Below, one piece after another: positions 1-8,055 of a stretch of DNA of 38,845 bases. The notes below the pieces were generated by a model. The model was not told the origin of the DNA. It searched no databases and saw only the letters and a program-made list of their open reading frames with translations. Source of the stretch: Gammaproteobacteria bacterium (GTDB lineage: Bacteria > Pseudomonadota > Gammaproteobacteria > SZUA-140); contig JALSIC010000102.1 of the NCBI GenBank assembly GCA_026981935.1, positions 1 through 38,845 of the forward strand. The letters run 5' to 3'. Positions within the stretch are counted from its first letter, which is position 1. The number at the start of each line of letters is the position of its first letter. The translations under genes were made by a program, and so were the position numbers.

Positions 1-5
1 CGTGT

Positions 6-541
6 CATTCCGAGCGCAGCGAGGAATCTTGGGGCGGTGGGGAAAGATCCCTCCCTTCGGTCGGAATGACACTTCTTTGTCATTCCGAGCGCAGCGAGGA
101 ATCTTGGGTCGGCGGCGTAAGATTTCTCCCTTCGGTCGGAATGACACTTCTTTGTCATTCCGAGCGCAGCGAGGAATCTTGGGGCGGTGGGGCAGGATTC
201 CTCCCTTTGGTCGGAATGACACTTCTTTGTCATTCCGAGCGCAGCGGGAAATCCTGGGACGGTGGGGAAAGATTCCTCCCTTTGGTCGGAATGACACTTC
301 TTTGTCATTCCGAGCGCAGCGAGGAATCTTGGGGCGGCGGGGAAAGATTCCTCCCTTCGGTCGGAATGACACTTCTTTGTCATTCCGAGCGCAGCGAGGA
401 ATCTTGGGGCGGTGGGGAAAGATCCCTCCCTTCGGTCGGAATGACACTTCTTTGTCATTCCGAGCGTAGCGAGGAATCCTGGGCCAGTGACACAGGATTT
501 CTCCCTTTGGTCGAAATGACAAAGATGTGAGGTCGAAATGA
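6..541. repeat. Family A palindromic repeat, seven tandem 75-bp copies
   Basis: Copies begin at 6, 81, 156, 231, 306, 381 and 456, an exact 75-bp period. Each copy is an imperfect inverted repeat: the left arm CATTCCGAGCGCAGCGAGGA is mirrored by the right arm CTCCCTTCGGTCGGAATGAC around a variable G-rich middle. Because 75 is a multiple of three, the array is open in several frames on both strands, but those open frames are repeat artefacts. The last copy is degenerate and switches from GGAATGAC to GAAATGAC near 515. Related copies lie at 18386-18512, 23268-23634, 30250-30620 and 38537-38845. The array runs off the left edge, so its true size is unknown. Confidence 0.93.
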
Positions 542-600
542 CAAGGAAATGAAAGCCTCAATTTCCTGTGAGCGGCCCCTGGCCGAGAAAAATCTTGAAA

Positions 601-2082
601 TTACAAAACGCCCTCGTCCAGCAGCAGCCGGGTGGTGAAGCGGATGCCGAAACCCGTAATGTCCGTGGGGATGTGGGCGAGCCCGCCCTTGTGGTTGCCG
701 GCGGCGAGATCGATATGGAGCCACGGGATGTCGCCGGCGAAGCGCTGCAGGAAGCGCGCGGCGAGGATCTGGTCCGCCTCGCCGTCCAGGGTGCATTGCT
801 TGATATCGGCGATCTTGCTTTCCAGGGCCTCGTCGTAGTCTTCGTCCATGGGAAAGGGCCAGACCCGTTCGCCGCTCTCCCGCCCGGCGCGGATGACGGT
901 TTCGTAGAGGTCGGGGCGGTTGCTGCAGGCACCGCTGTAGCGGCTGCTGAGGGCGTACACACAGGCGCCGGTGAGGGTGGCGTAATCGATCATCAGGGCC
1001 GGTTTCTTCTTTGCGGCAAGCGCCAGGGTGTCGGCCAGGACCATGCGGCCCTCGGCGTCGGTGTGCACCACCTCGATGGTGGTGCCGTCGCAGGCGGTGA
1101 CGACGTCGTTCTGCTTGTAGGCGCGGGGCCCGATGTGATTCTGCGCCAGTGCCAGCCAGCAGTGCACGGGGAAGGGGACCCGCAGCCGGCTCAGGGTCAG
1201 CAGCGTGCCCAGGGCCACGGCGCTGCCCTGCATGTCCTCGTGCATGCCATGCATGTGCCTGGCGGGCTTGAGGTTCAGACCGCCGGTATCGAAGCAGATG
1301 CCCTTGCCCACCAGCGCCACCGCCTTGCCGCGCCGGCCCCGCGCGGGCGTGTAGCGCAGGTGGATGATGCCGGCGTCCGCCTCGGGGCTGCCCTGGGCCA
1401 CGGCGAGAAAGGCGCCCGCCCCTTCCTTCGCCAGGGCCCGGGTGTCCAGAAAGCGCAGCGACCAGCCCTCGGTGCGGGCCAGGCGCGCAATGCGCCGCCG
1501 GTAGGCGCCGGGGGTCAGCTCATTGGGCGGGAGGGCCGTGAGGCTGCGGGCCAGGTTGTTGCCCTCGGCCTCGGCCCGGGTGCGTCCCAGGTCCAGGGGG
1601 CGGGCAAAACCGTGGAAGGCGATTTCCCGGAGCCGGGGTGGCTTGGGCGCGCGACGCTTGAAGCTGGGCAGGGGGGATGCCCCCGCGAGGAGTGCCGCGG
1701 CGAAGGCATCGGCGAGGCGGGCGCGCCGGGCCTGTCCGGCGATGCCGGGGAAGATGAGCGCGATCCGGGCGGGGTTCTGTTCCTGGTGGACGGCGGCGTG
1801 ACGCCGGGCGAGGGTGAGGAGGCGAAAGGCATCCATCTCAGGCGGGATGTGGCTCAATGTCACCCGGGTGCCCACGGCATTGGGCAGGTCCGTGACCAGT
1901 GGTTTTTCAGAATCCTCTTTCAGTTCAATGCGTTGTGCTCTTTCTTCCAGTATGTCCCGGAAGGGGTAGCGGGGTTTTGGCCGGCCGGGACGGGGGGCGG
2001 GCAGGAGGATGACCAGATTGGTGATGTCGTCCAGGTCGCCTGTCCGGGGCAGGGTGGGGTGCTGGCTGATTCTGATTTGCAC
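601..2082 (-). CDS. M17 family leucyl aminopeptidase-like metallopeptidase
   Basis: This is a 493-aa cytosolic peptidase of the PepA (M17) family, which removes N-terminal residues using two metal ions. The C-terminal half carries the family core: VGKGICFDTGG at about 258-268 with ligands Lys260 and Asp265, Lys272, MHEDMQGSA with Asp283, and HTDAEGRMVLADTL with Asp342, Glu344 and Arg346. HTDAEGR replaces the more usual NTDAEGR. The N-terminal half is divergent, as is common in this family. The start is a GTG at 2082; the nearby ATG at 2087 is out of frame, and only a weak AAGG lies upstream. The gene is divergent from the pyruvate dehydrogenase genes. The exact subfamily is not certain. Confidence 0.9.
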   Translation of the reverse strand: MQIRISQHPTLPRTGDLDDITNLVILLPAPRPGRPKPRYPFRDILEERAQRIELKEDSEKPLVTDLPNAVGTRVTLSHIPPEMDAFRLLTLARRHAAVHQEQNPARIALIFPGIAGQARRARLADAFAAALLAGASPLPSFKRRAPKPPRLREIAFHGFARPLDLGRTRAEAEGNNLARSLTALPPNELTPGAYRRRIARLARTEGWSLRFLDTRALAKEGAGAFLAVAQGSPEADAGIIHLRYTPARGRRGKAVALVGKGICFDTGGLNLKPARHMHGMHEDMQGSAVALGTLLTLSRLRVPFPVHCWLALAQNHIGPRAYKQNDVVTACDGTTIEVVHTDAEGRMVLADTLALAAKKKPALMIDYATLTGACVYALSSRYSGACSNRPDLYETVIRAGRESGERVWPFPMDEDYDEALESKIADIKQCTLDGEADQILAARFLQRFAGDIPWLHIDLAAGNHKGGLAHIPTDITGFGIRFTTRLLLDEGVL

Positions 2083-2116
2083 GGCATCAATACCTTATTT
2101 TAATTGTGTGTAAATC

Positions 2117-2145
2117 TTGACCTGTCGGGGGAAAAGGCTGATCAT
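2117..2145 (+). promoter_or_regulatory. Candidate sigma-70 promoter for the pyruvate dehydrogenase genes
   Basis: TTGACC at 2117-2122 and GATCAT at 2140-2145 are separated by 17 bp. The -35 box is good and the -10 box is fair (4 of 6). It lies in the divergent spacer between the aminopeptidase and E1 alpha and would give a leader of about 180 nt. Found by eye. Confidence 0.35.
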
Positions 2146-2200
2146 AACGTGCCCGGAAGAACAAAAACCCCGGTAAAAAGCGATTTTAAAACCGACTTTC

Positions 2201-2233
2201 CGGGTCCGCCAGGCGCCCTGCTGGACGGACCCG
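2201..2233 (+). other. Inverted repeat in the E1 alpha leader
   Basis: CGGGTCCGCCAG and CTGGACGGACCCG can pair as a stem of about 12 bp with one bulged A around the loop GCGCCCTG. No T-tract follows, so this is not an obvious terminator. It could be a leader hairpin or an operator. Function unknown. Confidence 0.5.
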
Positions 2234-2331
2234 ATCCGGTATCCTAACCAAACGGATCCGTTTTGCCTACAATGACCGGCCCGGCGACGTCGGGACTGAT
2301 TTGGCTCAAGAACTGGAAGGAAGTTCAGCAA

Positions 2332-3384
2332 ATGAATGTGATGCCTGGCTATGTACGAGAGGAGGGGATGAGCGAGCAGAGTACCTCGCTGCTCAGCGTC
2401 ACCGACAAGAAACGCCTTTTGCGGGAGATGCTGTATGCCCGCCGCTTCGAGGAGCGTTGCTATGAGGCCTATGTGGAGCGCAAGATCGGCGGTTTTCTGC
2501 ATCTCTATTCCGGACAGGAAGCCTGCGCCCACGGGGTGCTGGAGGCAGCCAGGCCGGGTTTCGACTATGTGATCACGGGCTACCGGGATCATATCCATGC
2601 CATCAAGTGTGGTGCCGATCCCAGGGAGGTGATGGCGGAACTCTATGGCAAGGAGACCGGCTCCAGCCGCGGGCGGGGTGGTTCCATGCATATCTTCGAC
2701 GTCAAGCACCGGTTCATGGGCGGCTATGCCCTCGTCGGTGGCCCCTTTCCCCTGGCGGCGGGCATCGCCAAGGGCATCAAGATGAAGGGCGGCGAGGAGA
2801 TTTCCATCTGTTTTCTCGGGGATGCCGCCAACAACCAGGGGACTTTCCACGAATCCCTCAACATGGCCAAGATCTGGAACCTGCCGGTGCTCTATGTCTG
2901 CGAGAACAACCTCTATGGCATCGGCACCCGCATCGACCGTTCCACGGCGGTGCTGGAGCAGTACAAGCGGGCCGCGGCCTATGACATTCCCGCGGGTCAG
3001 GCCGACGGCCAGGACGTGGAAGCGGTATACGCCGCTGCGGTGCAGGCCGTGGAGCACGTAAGGTCCGGCAACGGGCCTTATTTTTTGGAGTTGAAGACCT
3101 ACCGCTATCGCGGCCATTCCATGTCCGACTCCAATGCCTACCGTTCCAAGGATGAGGAACGCGAGTGGCTCAAGCGGGATCCCATCCAGATCCTGCGCAA
3201 CCGCCTCATCGATGCCAATGCGCTCACCCTGGACGAGTTCAAGGCCATGGACCGGGAGATCCTGGACCAGATCGAGAACGACGTGGTGAAGTTCGCCGAG
3301 GAGTCGCCGGAGCCCGCCGTGGAGGATCTGGAGAAGTACGTCCTCGCGGAAAACGACCCCTATGTGCATGGCGGGAGGCAGTAG
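2332..3384 (+). CDS. pdhA: Pyruvate dehydrogenase E1 component, alpha subunit
   Basis: This is the thiamine-diphosphate subunit of the alpha2beta2-type 2-oxo acid dehydrogenase, about 350 aa. With the beta subunit it decarboxylates pyruvate and acetylates the lipoyl group of E2. Visible family features are RRFEERCYEAY near the N-terminus, GGFLHLYSGQEA, VITGYRDHIHAI, GRGGSMHIF, and the TPP/Mg motif GDAANNQG with the paired Asn in CENNLYGIGT. The usual GDG is GDA here. The chosen ATG follows GGAAGGAAG at a reasonable spacing. An in-frame ATG at 2368 has GAGGAGG only 2 nt upstream and is the alternative start. The beta gene begins 3 nt after the stop, so the two are co-transcribed. Pyruvate specificity is inferred from overall resemblance; acetoin or a branched-chain keto acid is less likely. 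Confidence 0.9.
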   Translation: MNVMPGYVREEGMSEQSTSLLSVTDKKRLLREMLYARRFEERCYEAYVERKIGGFLHLYSGQEACAHGVLEAARPGFDYVITGYRDHIHAIKCGADPREVMAELYGKETGSSRGRGGSMHIFDVKHRFMGGYALVGGPFPLAAGIAKGIKMKGGEEISICFLGDAANNQGTFHESLNMAKIWNLPVLYVCENNLYGIGTRIDRSTAVLEQYKRAAAYDIPAGQADGQDVEAVYAAAVQAVEHVRSGNGPYFLELKTYRYRGHSMSDSNAYRSKDEEREWLKRDPIQILRNRLIDANALTLDEFKAMDREILDQIENDVVKFAEESPEPAVEDLEKYVLAENDPYVHGGRQ

Positions 3385-3386
3385 AC

Positions 3387-4376
3387 ATGGCGCAGATGAT
3401 GTACTGGGAGGCGATCCGTCGCGCCCACGACGAGGAACTCGCCCACGATCCCCTGGTCATCGCCATGGGCGAGGACATCGGCGTCGCCGGCGGCACCTAC
3501 AAGGCGACCCAGGGGCTGTATGAGAAATACGGTCCCGAGCGGATCATCGACACCCCCATCTCGGAGAACGGCTACACCGGCATCGGCATCGGCGCTTCCT
3601 TCGTGGGCGTGAAGCCCATCATCGAGATCATGTCGGTGAACTTCGCCTGGCTGGCGACGGACCAGATCGTCAATACCGCCGCCAAGGTGCGTTACATGTC
3701 CGGCGGCCAGTTGACCGCGCCCATCGTGATCCGCTCGCCGGGCGGTACCGCCCACCAGCTCGGGGCCCAGCATTCGGCACGCATGGAGAAGGTCTTCATG
3801 GGTATCGCCGGGCTGCGCGTGGTGACGCCTTCCAATCCCCGCCAGGCCTATGGCCTGCTCAAGTCGGCGGTACGCTGCGAGGACCCGGTGTTCATCAACG
3901 AGCACGAGCTGATGTACAACCTCAAGGGCGAGGTGCCCGACGAGGAATACTTCCATCCCCTGGAAGGCTCGGAAGTGGCCCGCCCCGGACGCGACGTGAC
4001 GCTCCTGGGCTACAACATCTCCGTCCACTGGTGCCTCCAGGCGGCGGAGATCCTCGCACGGGAACACGGTATCGAGGCCGAGGTGCTCGACCTCTACGCC
4101 CTGAGCCCCCTCGACCGGGCGGGGATCCGGGCTTCTGTCGCCCGCACCCACAAGGCCGTGGTGGTGGAGGAGGCCGAGGCCCCCGTGGGCGTGGGTGCCG
4201 AGGTGATGGCGGTTCTCAACGAGGAATGCTTCTTCGATCTGGACGCCCCGCCACGGCGGGTGTCCGCGGCCAACGTGCCCATTCCCTACAATCATGCCCT
4301 GGAAAAGGCGGCCATACCCAATGCCCGGGACGTGGTGGCGGCCGTGCTGGGTCTCTTTCCGGGACGAAACAACTGA
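3387..4376 (+). CDS. pdhB: Pyruvate dehydrogenase E1 component, beta subunit
   Basis: This 329-aa protein pairs with E1 alpha to form the TPP active site. It has the transketolase pyrimidine-binding domain: IAMGEDIGVAGGTYKAT, then DTPISENGYTGIGIGA, where the Glu is the expected cofactor-activating residue, then RYMSGGQLTAPIVIRSPGG and GAQHS. The C-terminal transketolase domain follows, with GYNISVHWCLQAAE and VLDLYALSPLD. The length fits the family. The ATG has GGGAGG 8 nt upstream, overlapping the end of pdhA. A frame-open extension upstream is ignored because it overlaps pdhA. A perfect palindrome lies just downstream, before the E2-E3 gene. Confidence 0.92.
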   Translation: MAQMMYWEAIRRAHDEELAHDPLVIAMGEDIGVAGGTYKATQGLYEKYGPERIIDTPISENGYTGIGIGASFVGVKPIIEIMSVNFAWLATDQIVNTAAKVRYMSGGQLTAPIVIRSPGGTAHQLGAQHSARMEKVFMGIAGLRVVTPSNPRQAYGLLKSAVRCEDPVFINEHELMYNLKGEVPDEEYFHPLEGSEVARPGRDVTLLGYNISVHWCLQAAEILAREHGIEAEVLDLYALSPLDRAGIRASVARTHKAVVVEEAEAPVGVGAEVMAVLNEECFFDLDAPPRRVSAANVPIPYNHALEKAAIPNARDVVAAVLGLFPGRNN

Positions 4377-4391
4377 GGTGGACAGACCACG

Positions 4392-4430
4392 GCCGCAACC
4401 TGCCATGGCAGGTTGCGGCTTTGTTGTGTT
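4392..4430 (+). terminator. Perfect 28-bp palindrome with T-rich tail after pdhB
   Basis: Bases 4392-4419 are a fully self-complementary palindrome (GCCGCAACCTGCC joined to its mirror), followed by TTTGTTGTGTT. As RNA it forms a 12-bp stem with a CATG loop and a modest U-tract, like an intrinsic or partial terminator. It splits the E1 genes from the E2-E3 gene, so it may set subunit stoichiometry. A dyad operator is the alternative reading. Confidence 0.6.
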
Positions 4431-4574
4431 AACTTGGCGTGATATACGAGGTGTTTGACGCGAGGTGTTACCTGCATCAGTGGCAGAAGGATGAACCTCG
4501 GCAGGACCGCCACCCGGGCTGCAGTTTGACCGCACCTTGCGCTTCACACCTTATCGCCATTTAGAGGGAGATAC

Positions 4575-7500
4575 ATGTCCGACAGATACACCATCAAGAT
4601 GCCGCAGCTTTCCGACACCATGACCGAGGGTGTGGTGGTGAGCTGGGAGAAGAACATCGGCGACAGGATCGAGCGGGGCGACGTGGTGGCGACGGTGGAG
4701 ACCGACAAGGCCATCATGGACGTGGAGGTGTTCCGGGAGGGGTATCTGTCGGGGCCACGCGCGCCCGTGGACAGCGTGGTGCCCGTGGGCGAGCCCATCG
4801 CCTACCTGGTGCCCACGCCCGGGGAGGTGACTGCCGAAGAGGCGCCCGTGACCATGGCTGCGGAACCTGCGGCTGCTGCGGAGCCGGCACCGCGAGCGGC
4901 GCATGAGGCGGGACCGGATTCGGAGTCCGGCGGTTCGGGGTCGCCTGCAACCGGAAAAGATGCCGGAAATGATGAGACGCCCCCCACGCCCGCGGCGCCC
5001 GAGGGCGTGGTTCACGTGATCAAGATGCCGCAGCTTTCCGACACCATGACCGAGGGTGTGGTGGTGAGCTGGGAGAAGAACATCGGCGACAGGATCGAGC
5101 GGGGCGACGTGGTGGCGACGGTGGAGACCGACAAGGCCATCATGGACGTGGAGGTGTTCCGGGAGGGGTATCTGTCGGGGCCGCGCGCGCCCGTGGACAG
5201 CGTGGTGCCCGTGGGCGAGCCCATGGCCTACCTCGTGGCGGAAGCCGCCCAGGTGGTGGATGCCGAGGCGGGTGGTGCCGTGCCTGAAGCGAAACGGGGC
5301 GTGGAGCAGGCAGCGGAGGCAGGTCGGAAAGAGCCGCCCCGGGCGGCGGCCGGCAGGCCCGCCGCGGCAGCGTCCCCGCGGCCTGCCGGCGGCGGGCCGG
5401 GATTGCGACCCGCGCCGCGCCCGCAGGGGAAGCTGGCCACGCCCTACGCCCGCAAGCTGGCGGCCGAATACGGCGTCGATCTCGATGCCCTGGAAGGGAC
5501 CGGCCCGCAGGGTGCCATTACCGGCGACGACGTACAGCGTGCCCATGAATCCGGCCGGGCGGCCGCACCGCCATCGCCCGCCGCGGCCGCGCCTGCCGTG
5601 GAGGTGCAGGTGCCCGGCGAGGGCCGGCCCATGACCGCCCTGGAGCGCGCCATCAGCCACAACATGACGGCGGCGCTCACCATGCCCACCTTCCACGTCA
5701 CGGTTCACGCGCGCCCCGAGGCGCTGATTCGCGCGGCGAAGAAGAACGGTGTCTCCGTGACCGTGGCCATTGCCAAGGCCTGCGCCGTCGCCATGGCCGC
5801 CCAGCCGCGCATCAACTGGGCCTACCAGCCGGTGGACAGGCTGGTGGAGCGCAGCGAAGTGGACATCGGCATGGCGGTGGCGGCGGACGACGGCGGCCTG
5901 GTGGTGCCCGTCCTGCGGGGGTGCGAGTCGCGCGAGCTGGCGGAACTCAATGCCGACTGGCAGGAACTCGTGGGCCGTGCCCGCAAGCGCCGCCTGAAGC
6001 CCGAGGAGTTCGCCAACCCCACTTTCATGATATCCAACATGGGCATGCTGGGCGTGAGCCTGTTCGATGCCATTCCCACGCCGGGCACGGCGGCCATTCT
6101 CGCCATCGCCTCGGCAGGCGAGCAGGGCATGCCGCTCACCCTCACCGCCGATCACCGGGTGGTCAACGGCGCCCAGGCGGCCGGCTATCTCAACGAATTG
6201 AAGAAGGCCATCGAACAGCCCGAGACCTGGATGGGCCCTGCCGGACCGGCGATCCCGGAAGGCGACTGGGATTACGACGTGGTGGTCATCGGTGGCGGGC
6301 CCGGTGGCGAGGACTGTGCCCGGGAACTCGCGGGGCACGGCATCAAGGTGGCCATGATCAACGACGCGCCCTTCCCCGGCGGCGAGTGCCTGTGGCGCGG
6401 CTGCATTCCGTCCAAGGCGTGGCGTGCGGCCGCGGACCGCATGCGTGACCGGGCCCACGACCGGCACCTGGGCGTGCTGGAGACGGACCGGCCCCGCCTG
6501 GACTGGGACTTGCTGGAGCAGACCCGCCGCCATGTCTTGGAGACGCGGGGCGAGATGGCGCTCAAGACCGATACCGGCGTGCGCATCAAGGTGATCCAGG
6601 GATTCGCCCGCTTCGAAGACGATCATACGGTTTTCGTGGACACCTCGGGCAATTCGGACGATGCGCACCGGCGTGCCACCCCGGGCGACGGCAGCCGGGG
6701 CGAGCGCCTGCGTTTCGGTTGCGCCGTGATTGCCACGGGCGCGCCGCCCTTTGTGCCGCCCATTCCCGGTGCCCGGGAGGGGCTGGAGACCGGCGCGGTG
6801 CTGACCTCCGATACGGTGTGGAATCTGCAGGGACCGCCCAGGCGCCTGGTGATCGTGGGCGGCGGCGCCATCGGGCTGGAGATGGCGCAGATCTTCCAGG
6901 ACTTCGGCACGGAGGTGGTCCTGCTGGAGGCCCGTGATCGCATCCTGGCCGAGGTGGAGGCGGAGATCGCCAAACAGCTGACGGCCATCCTCATGGAAGA
7001 GCCCCGCCTGAAGGTTCACACGGGCGTGCAGATCGAGTCCATCACGGGTGAGGCGGGCGCGGTATCCGTGTGCTATCGCGACGGCACCGGCGAACAGCGG
7101 GCCGAGTGCGAGTTCGTGCTCATGGCCACGGGCAAGCGTCCCGTGCTGGCGCCGCTGCAACTGGACAAGGCGGGCGTGGCAGTCGAGGACGGGGTCATCG
7201 CGGTGGATGCGAGCTGCCGCACCAGCGTGCCCCACATCTTCGCCGTGGGCGATGTCATCGGCGGACTGATGCTGGCCCACACGGCGGGCCAGCAGGGCAG
7301 GGTGGCCGCGGCGACGATCTGTGGCGAGCAGGCCCGTTACGATGAGACCAGGGACTGCGGCGTGATCTTCACCCGCCCCCAGGCCGCCTTCGTCGGCCTG
7401 TCCATGGCGCAGGCCAAGGCCCGCGGCGTGGATGCGGTGGAGGTGAAGATGCCCATGAGCATCGATGCCAAGGCCATGATCACCGGCGAGACTCAGGGCC

Positions 7501-7748
7501 TGATCAAGATCGTCGCCGACAAGGCGAGCCGCCGCATCATCGGCGTGCACTTCCTCGCCGATCATGCGGACACCCTCATCGGCGAGGCGGTCATGATGGT
7601 GAGCGCCGGCCTCACCCTGGACCAGGTGGCCGAGGCCATCCACCCCCATCCCACCCAGACCGAGATGTTCGGGGAGATGGCGCGGCGCCTGTTGTCGCGG
7701 TTGCGGAGGTCAGAGGGCAGAAGACAGAGGACAGAAGACAAAGGATAG
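4575..7748 (+). CDS. Fused pyruvate dehydrogenase E2 (dihydrolipoamide acetyltransferase) and E3 (dihydrolipoyl dehydrogenase)
   Basis: A single 1057-aa chain carries two enzymes of the pyruvate dehydrogenase complex. Domains in order: lipoyl domain 1 (about 5-78, ETDKAIMD, lipoyl Lys45); Ala/Pro linker; lipoyl domain 2 (about 147-220, Lys187); linker; peripheral subunit-binding domain (about 287-323, TPYARKLAAEYGVDL and GPQGAITGDDV); E2 catalytic domain (about 350-555) with DHRVVNGA, catalytic His527; then, without a break, E3 from about 565 with FAD motif VVVIGGGPGG, redox pair Cys605/Cys610 in CLWRGCIPSK, NAD motif VIVGGGAIGLE and HPHPTQTE at about 1023-1030 (His-Glu acid-base pair). E2 and E3 are normally separate. 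The usual Asp of DHRxxDG is Asn. The last 11 or so residues (EGRRQRTEDKG) are encoded by a purine-rich dispersed repeat. Start ATG follows AGAGGGAG. All catalytic residues are present, so it is probably functional. Confidence 0.95.
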   Translation: MSDRYTIKMPQLSDTMTEGVVVSWEKNIGDRIERGDVVATVETDKAIMDVEVFREGYLSGPRAPVDSVVPVGEPIAYLVPTPGEVTAEEAPVTMAAEPAAAAEPAPRAAHEAGPDSESGGSGSPATGKDAGNDETPPTPAAPEGVVHVIKMPQLSDTMTEGVVVSWEKNIGDRIERGDVVATVETDKAIMDVEVFREGYLSGPRAPVDSVVPVGEPMAYLVAEAAQVVDAEAGGAVPEAKRGVEQAAEAGRKEPPRAAAGRPAAAASPRPAGGGPGLRPAPRPQGKLATPYARKLAAEYGVDLDALEGTGPQGAITGDDVQRAHESGRAAAPPSPAAAAPAVEVQVPGEGRPMTALERAISHNMTAALTMPTFHVTVHARPEALIRAAKKNGVSVTVAIAKACAVAMAAQPRINWAYQPVDRLVERSEVDIGMAVAADDGGLVVPVLRGCESRELAELNADWQELVGRARKRRLKPEEFANPTFMISNMGMLGVSLFDAIPTPGTAAILAIASAGEQGMPLTLTADHRVVNGAQAAGYLNELKKAIEQPETWMGPAGPAIPEGDWDYDVVVIGGGPGGEDCARELAGHGIKVAMINDAPFPGGECLWRGCIPSKAWRAAADRMRDRAHDRHLGVLETDRPRLDWDLLEQTRRHVLETRGEMALKTDTGVRIKVIQGFARFEDDHTVFVDTSGNSDDAHRRATPGDGSRGERLRFGCAVIATGAPPFVPPIPGAREGLETGAVLTSDTVWNLQGPPRRLVIVGGGAIGLEMAQIFQDFGTEVVLLEARDRILAEVEAEIAKQLTAILMEEPRLKVHTGVQIESITGEAGAVSVCYRDGTGEQRAECEFVLMATGKRPVLAPLQLDKAGVAVEDGVIAVDASCRTSVPHIFAVGDVIGGLMLAHTAGQQGRVAAATICGEQARYDETRDCGVIFTRPQAAFVGLSMAQAKARGVDAVEVKMPMSIDAKAMITGETQGLIKIVADKASRRIIGVHFLADHADTLIGEAVMMVSAGLTLDQVAEAIHPHPTQTEMFGEMARRLLSRLRRSEGRRQRTEDKG
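4593..5238 (+). repeat. Near-identical 220-bp direct repeat encoding the two lipoyl domains
   Basis: Bases 4593-4812 and 5019-5238 (offset 426 bp, 142 codons) are almost identical at the DNA level. The differences I see are one A/G in GGGCCACGC/GGGCCGCGC, ATC/ATG in the GEP(I/M)AYLV codon, and CTG/CTC. Synonymous sites are otherwise unchanged, implying a recent duplication or ongoing gene conversion. The intervening 200 bp (linker) is not repeated. Confidence 0.93.
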
Positions 7749-7760
7749 AGGACGGGGGAT
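7709..7760 (+). repeat. Purine-rich family C tract overlapping the end of the E2-E3 gene
   Basis: The tract is built of AGAAGACAGAGGACAG-type units. It resembles a second tract at 10156-10200 that lies in a non-coding gap. Here it supplies the last codons and the stop of the E2-E3 fusion. Confidence 0.7.
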
Positions 7761-7816
7761 CAGGATCGCCGAGTTGTACTCGGCAGAGGAGTGAGGGTTG
7801 CTGAGGGCTCGTGGTT

Positions 7817-7964
7817 GAATGGACATGGCCCGGCTGTTGGTGCGTCGGTTCGGTAGCCTGGATGAAGCGCTGCAAGCGCGTAATCCAGGAAACCAGACGG
7901 CAACCCCCCCGCACCCGGATTACGTTCCACTCCATCCGGGCTGCACATTGTAATATGGACAATC
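7817..7964 (-). repeat. Family B dispersed element, long copy
   Basis: This 148-bp segment matches 24412-24556 in inverted orientation along its whole length, including flanks of CATGG near one end and ATTGTCCATAT at the other. Its core has the CCCGGATGGAGTGGAACGTAAT arm and a second CCTGGATGAAGCG arm. With its neighbours it fills the 307-bp gap before argG (7749-8055), where I see no gene. The remaining spacer holds GAGTGAGGG at about 7790 mirrored by CCCTCACTC at about 8019. Confidence 0.85.
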
Positions 7965-8055
7965 ATGAAACCATTAATAGACAACAGCCTGGTTCAAACG
8001 ATTCATCACGCCTCGCCCCTCACTCATGTAACCACCAACCAACGGTAATGCAAAA

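Noticed and set aside
2-530. Open frames of about 155 aa with 25-residue repeats at the left end
   Set aside because: They are translations of the 75-bp palindromic repeat; open in more than one frame, no ribosome-binding site.
6-541. CRISPR-like direct repeat array
   Set aside because: The repeat unit is 75 bp and palindromic; there are no unique spacers of constant length and no cas genes.
568-2103. 511-aa plus-strand frame over the aminopeptidase
   Set aside because: Shadow frame; the minus strand carries the M17 metal-binding motifs.
4551-7649. 1032-aa open frame antisense to the E2-E3 gene
   Set aside because: His/Gly/Arg-rich shadow frame of a GC-rich gene; the plus-strand frame has complete catalytic motifs.
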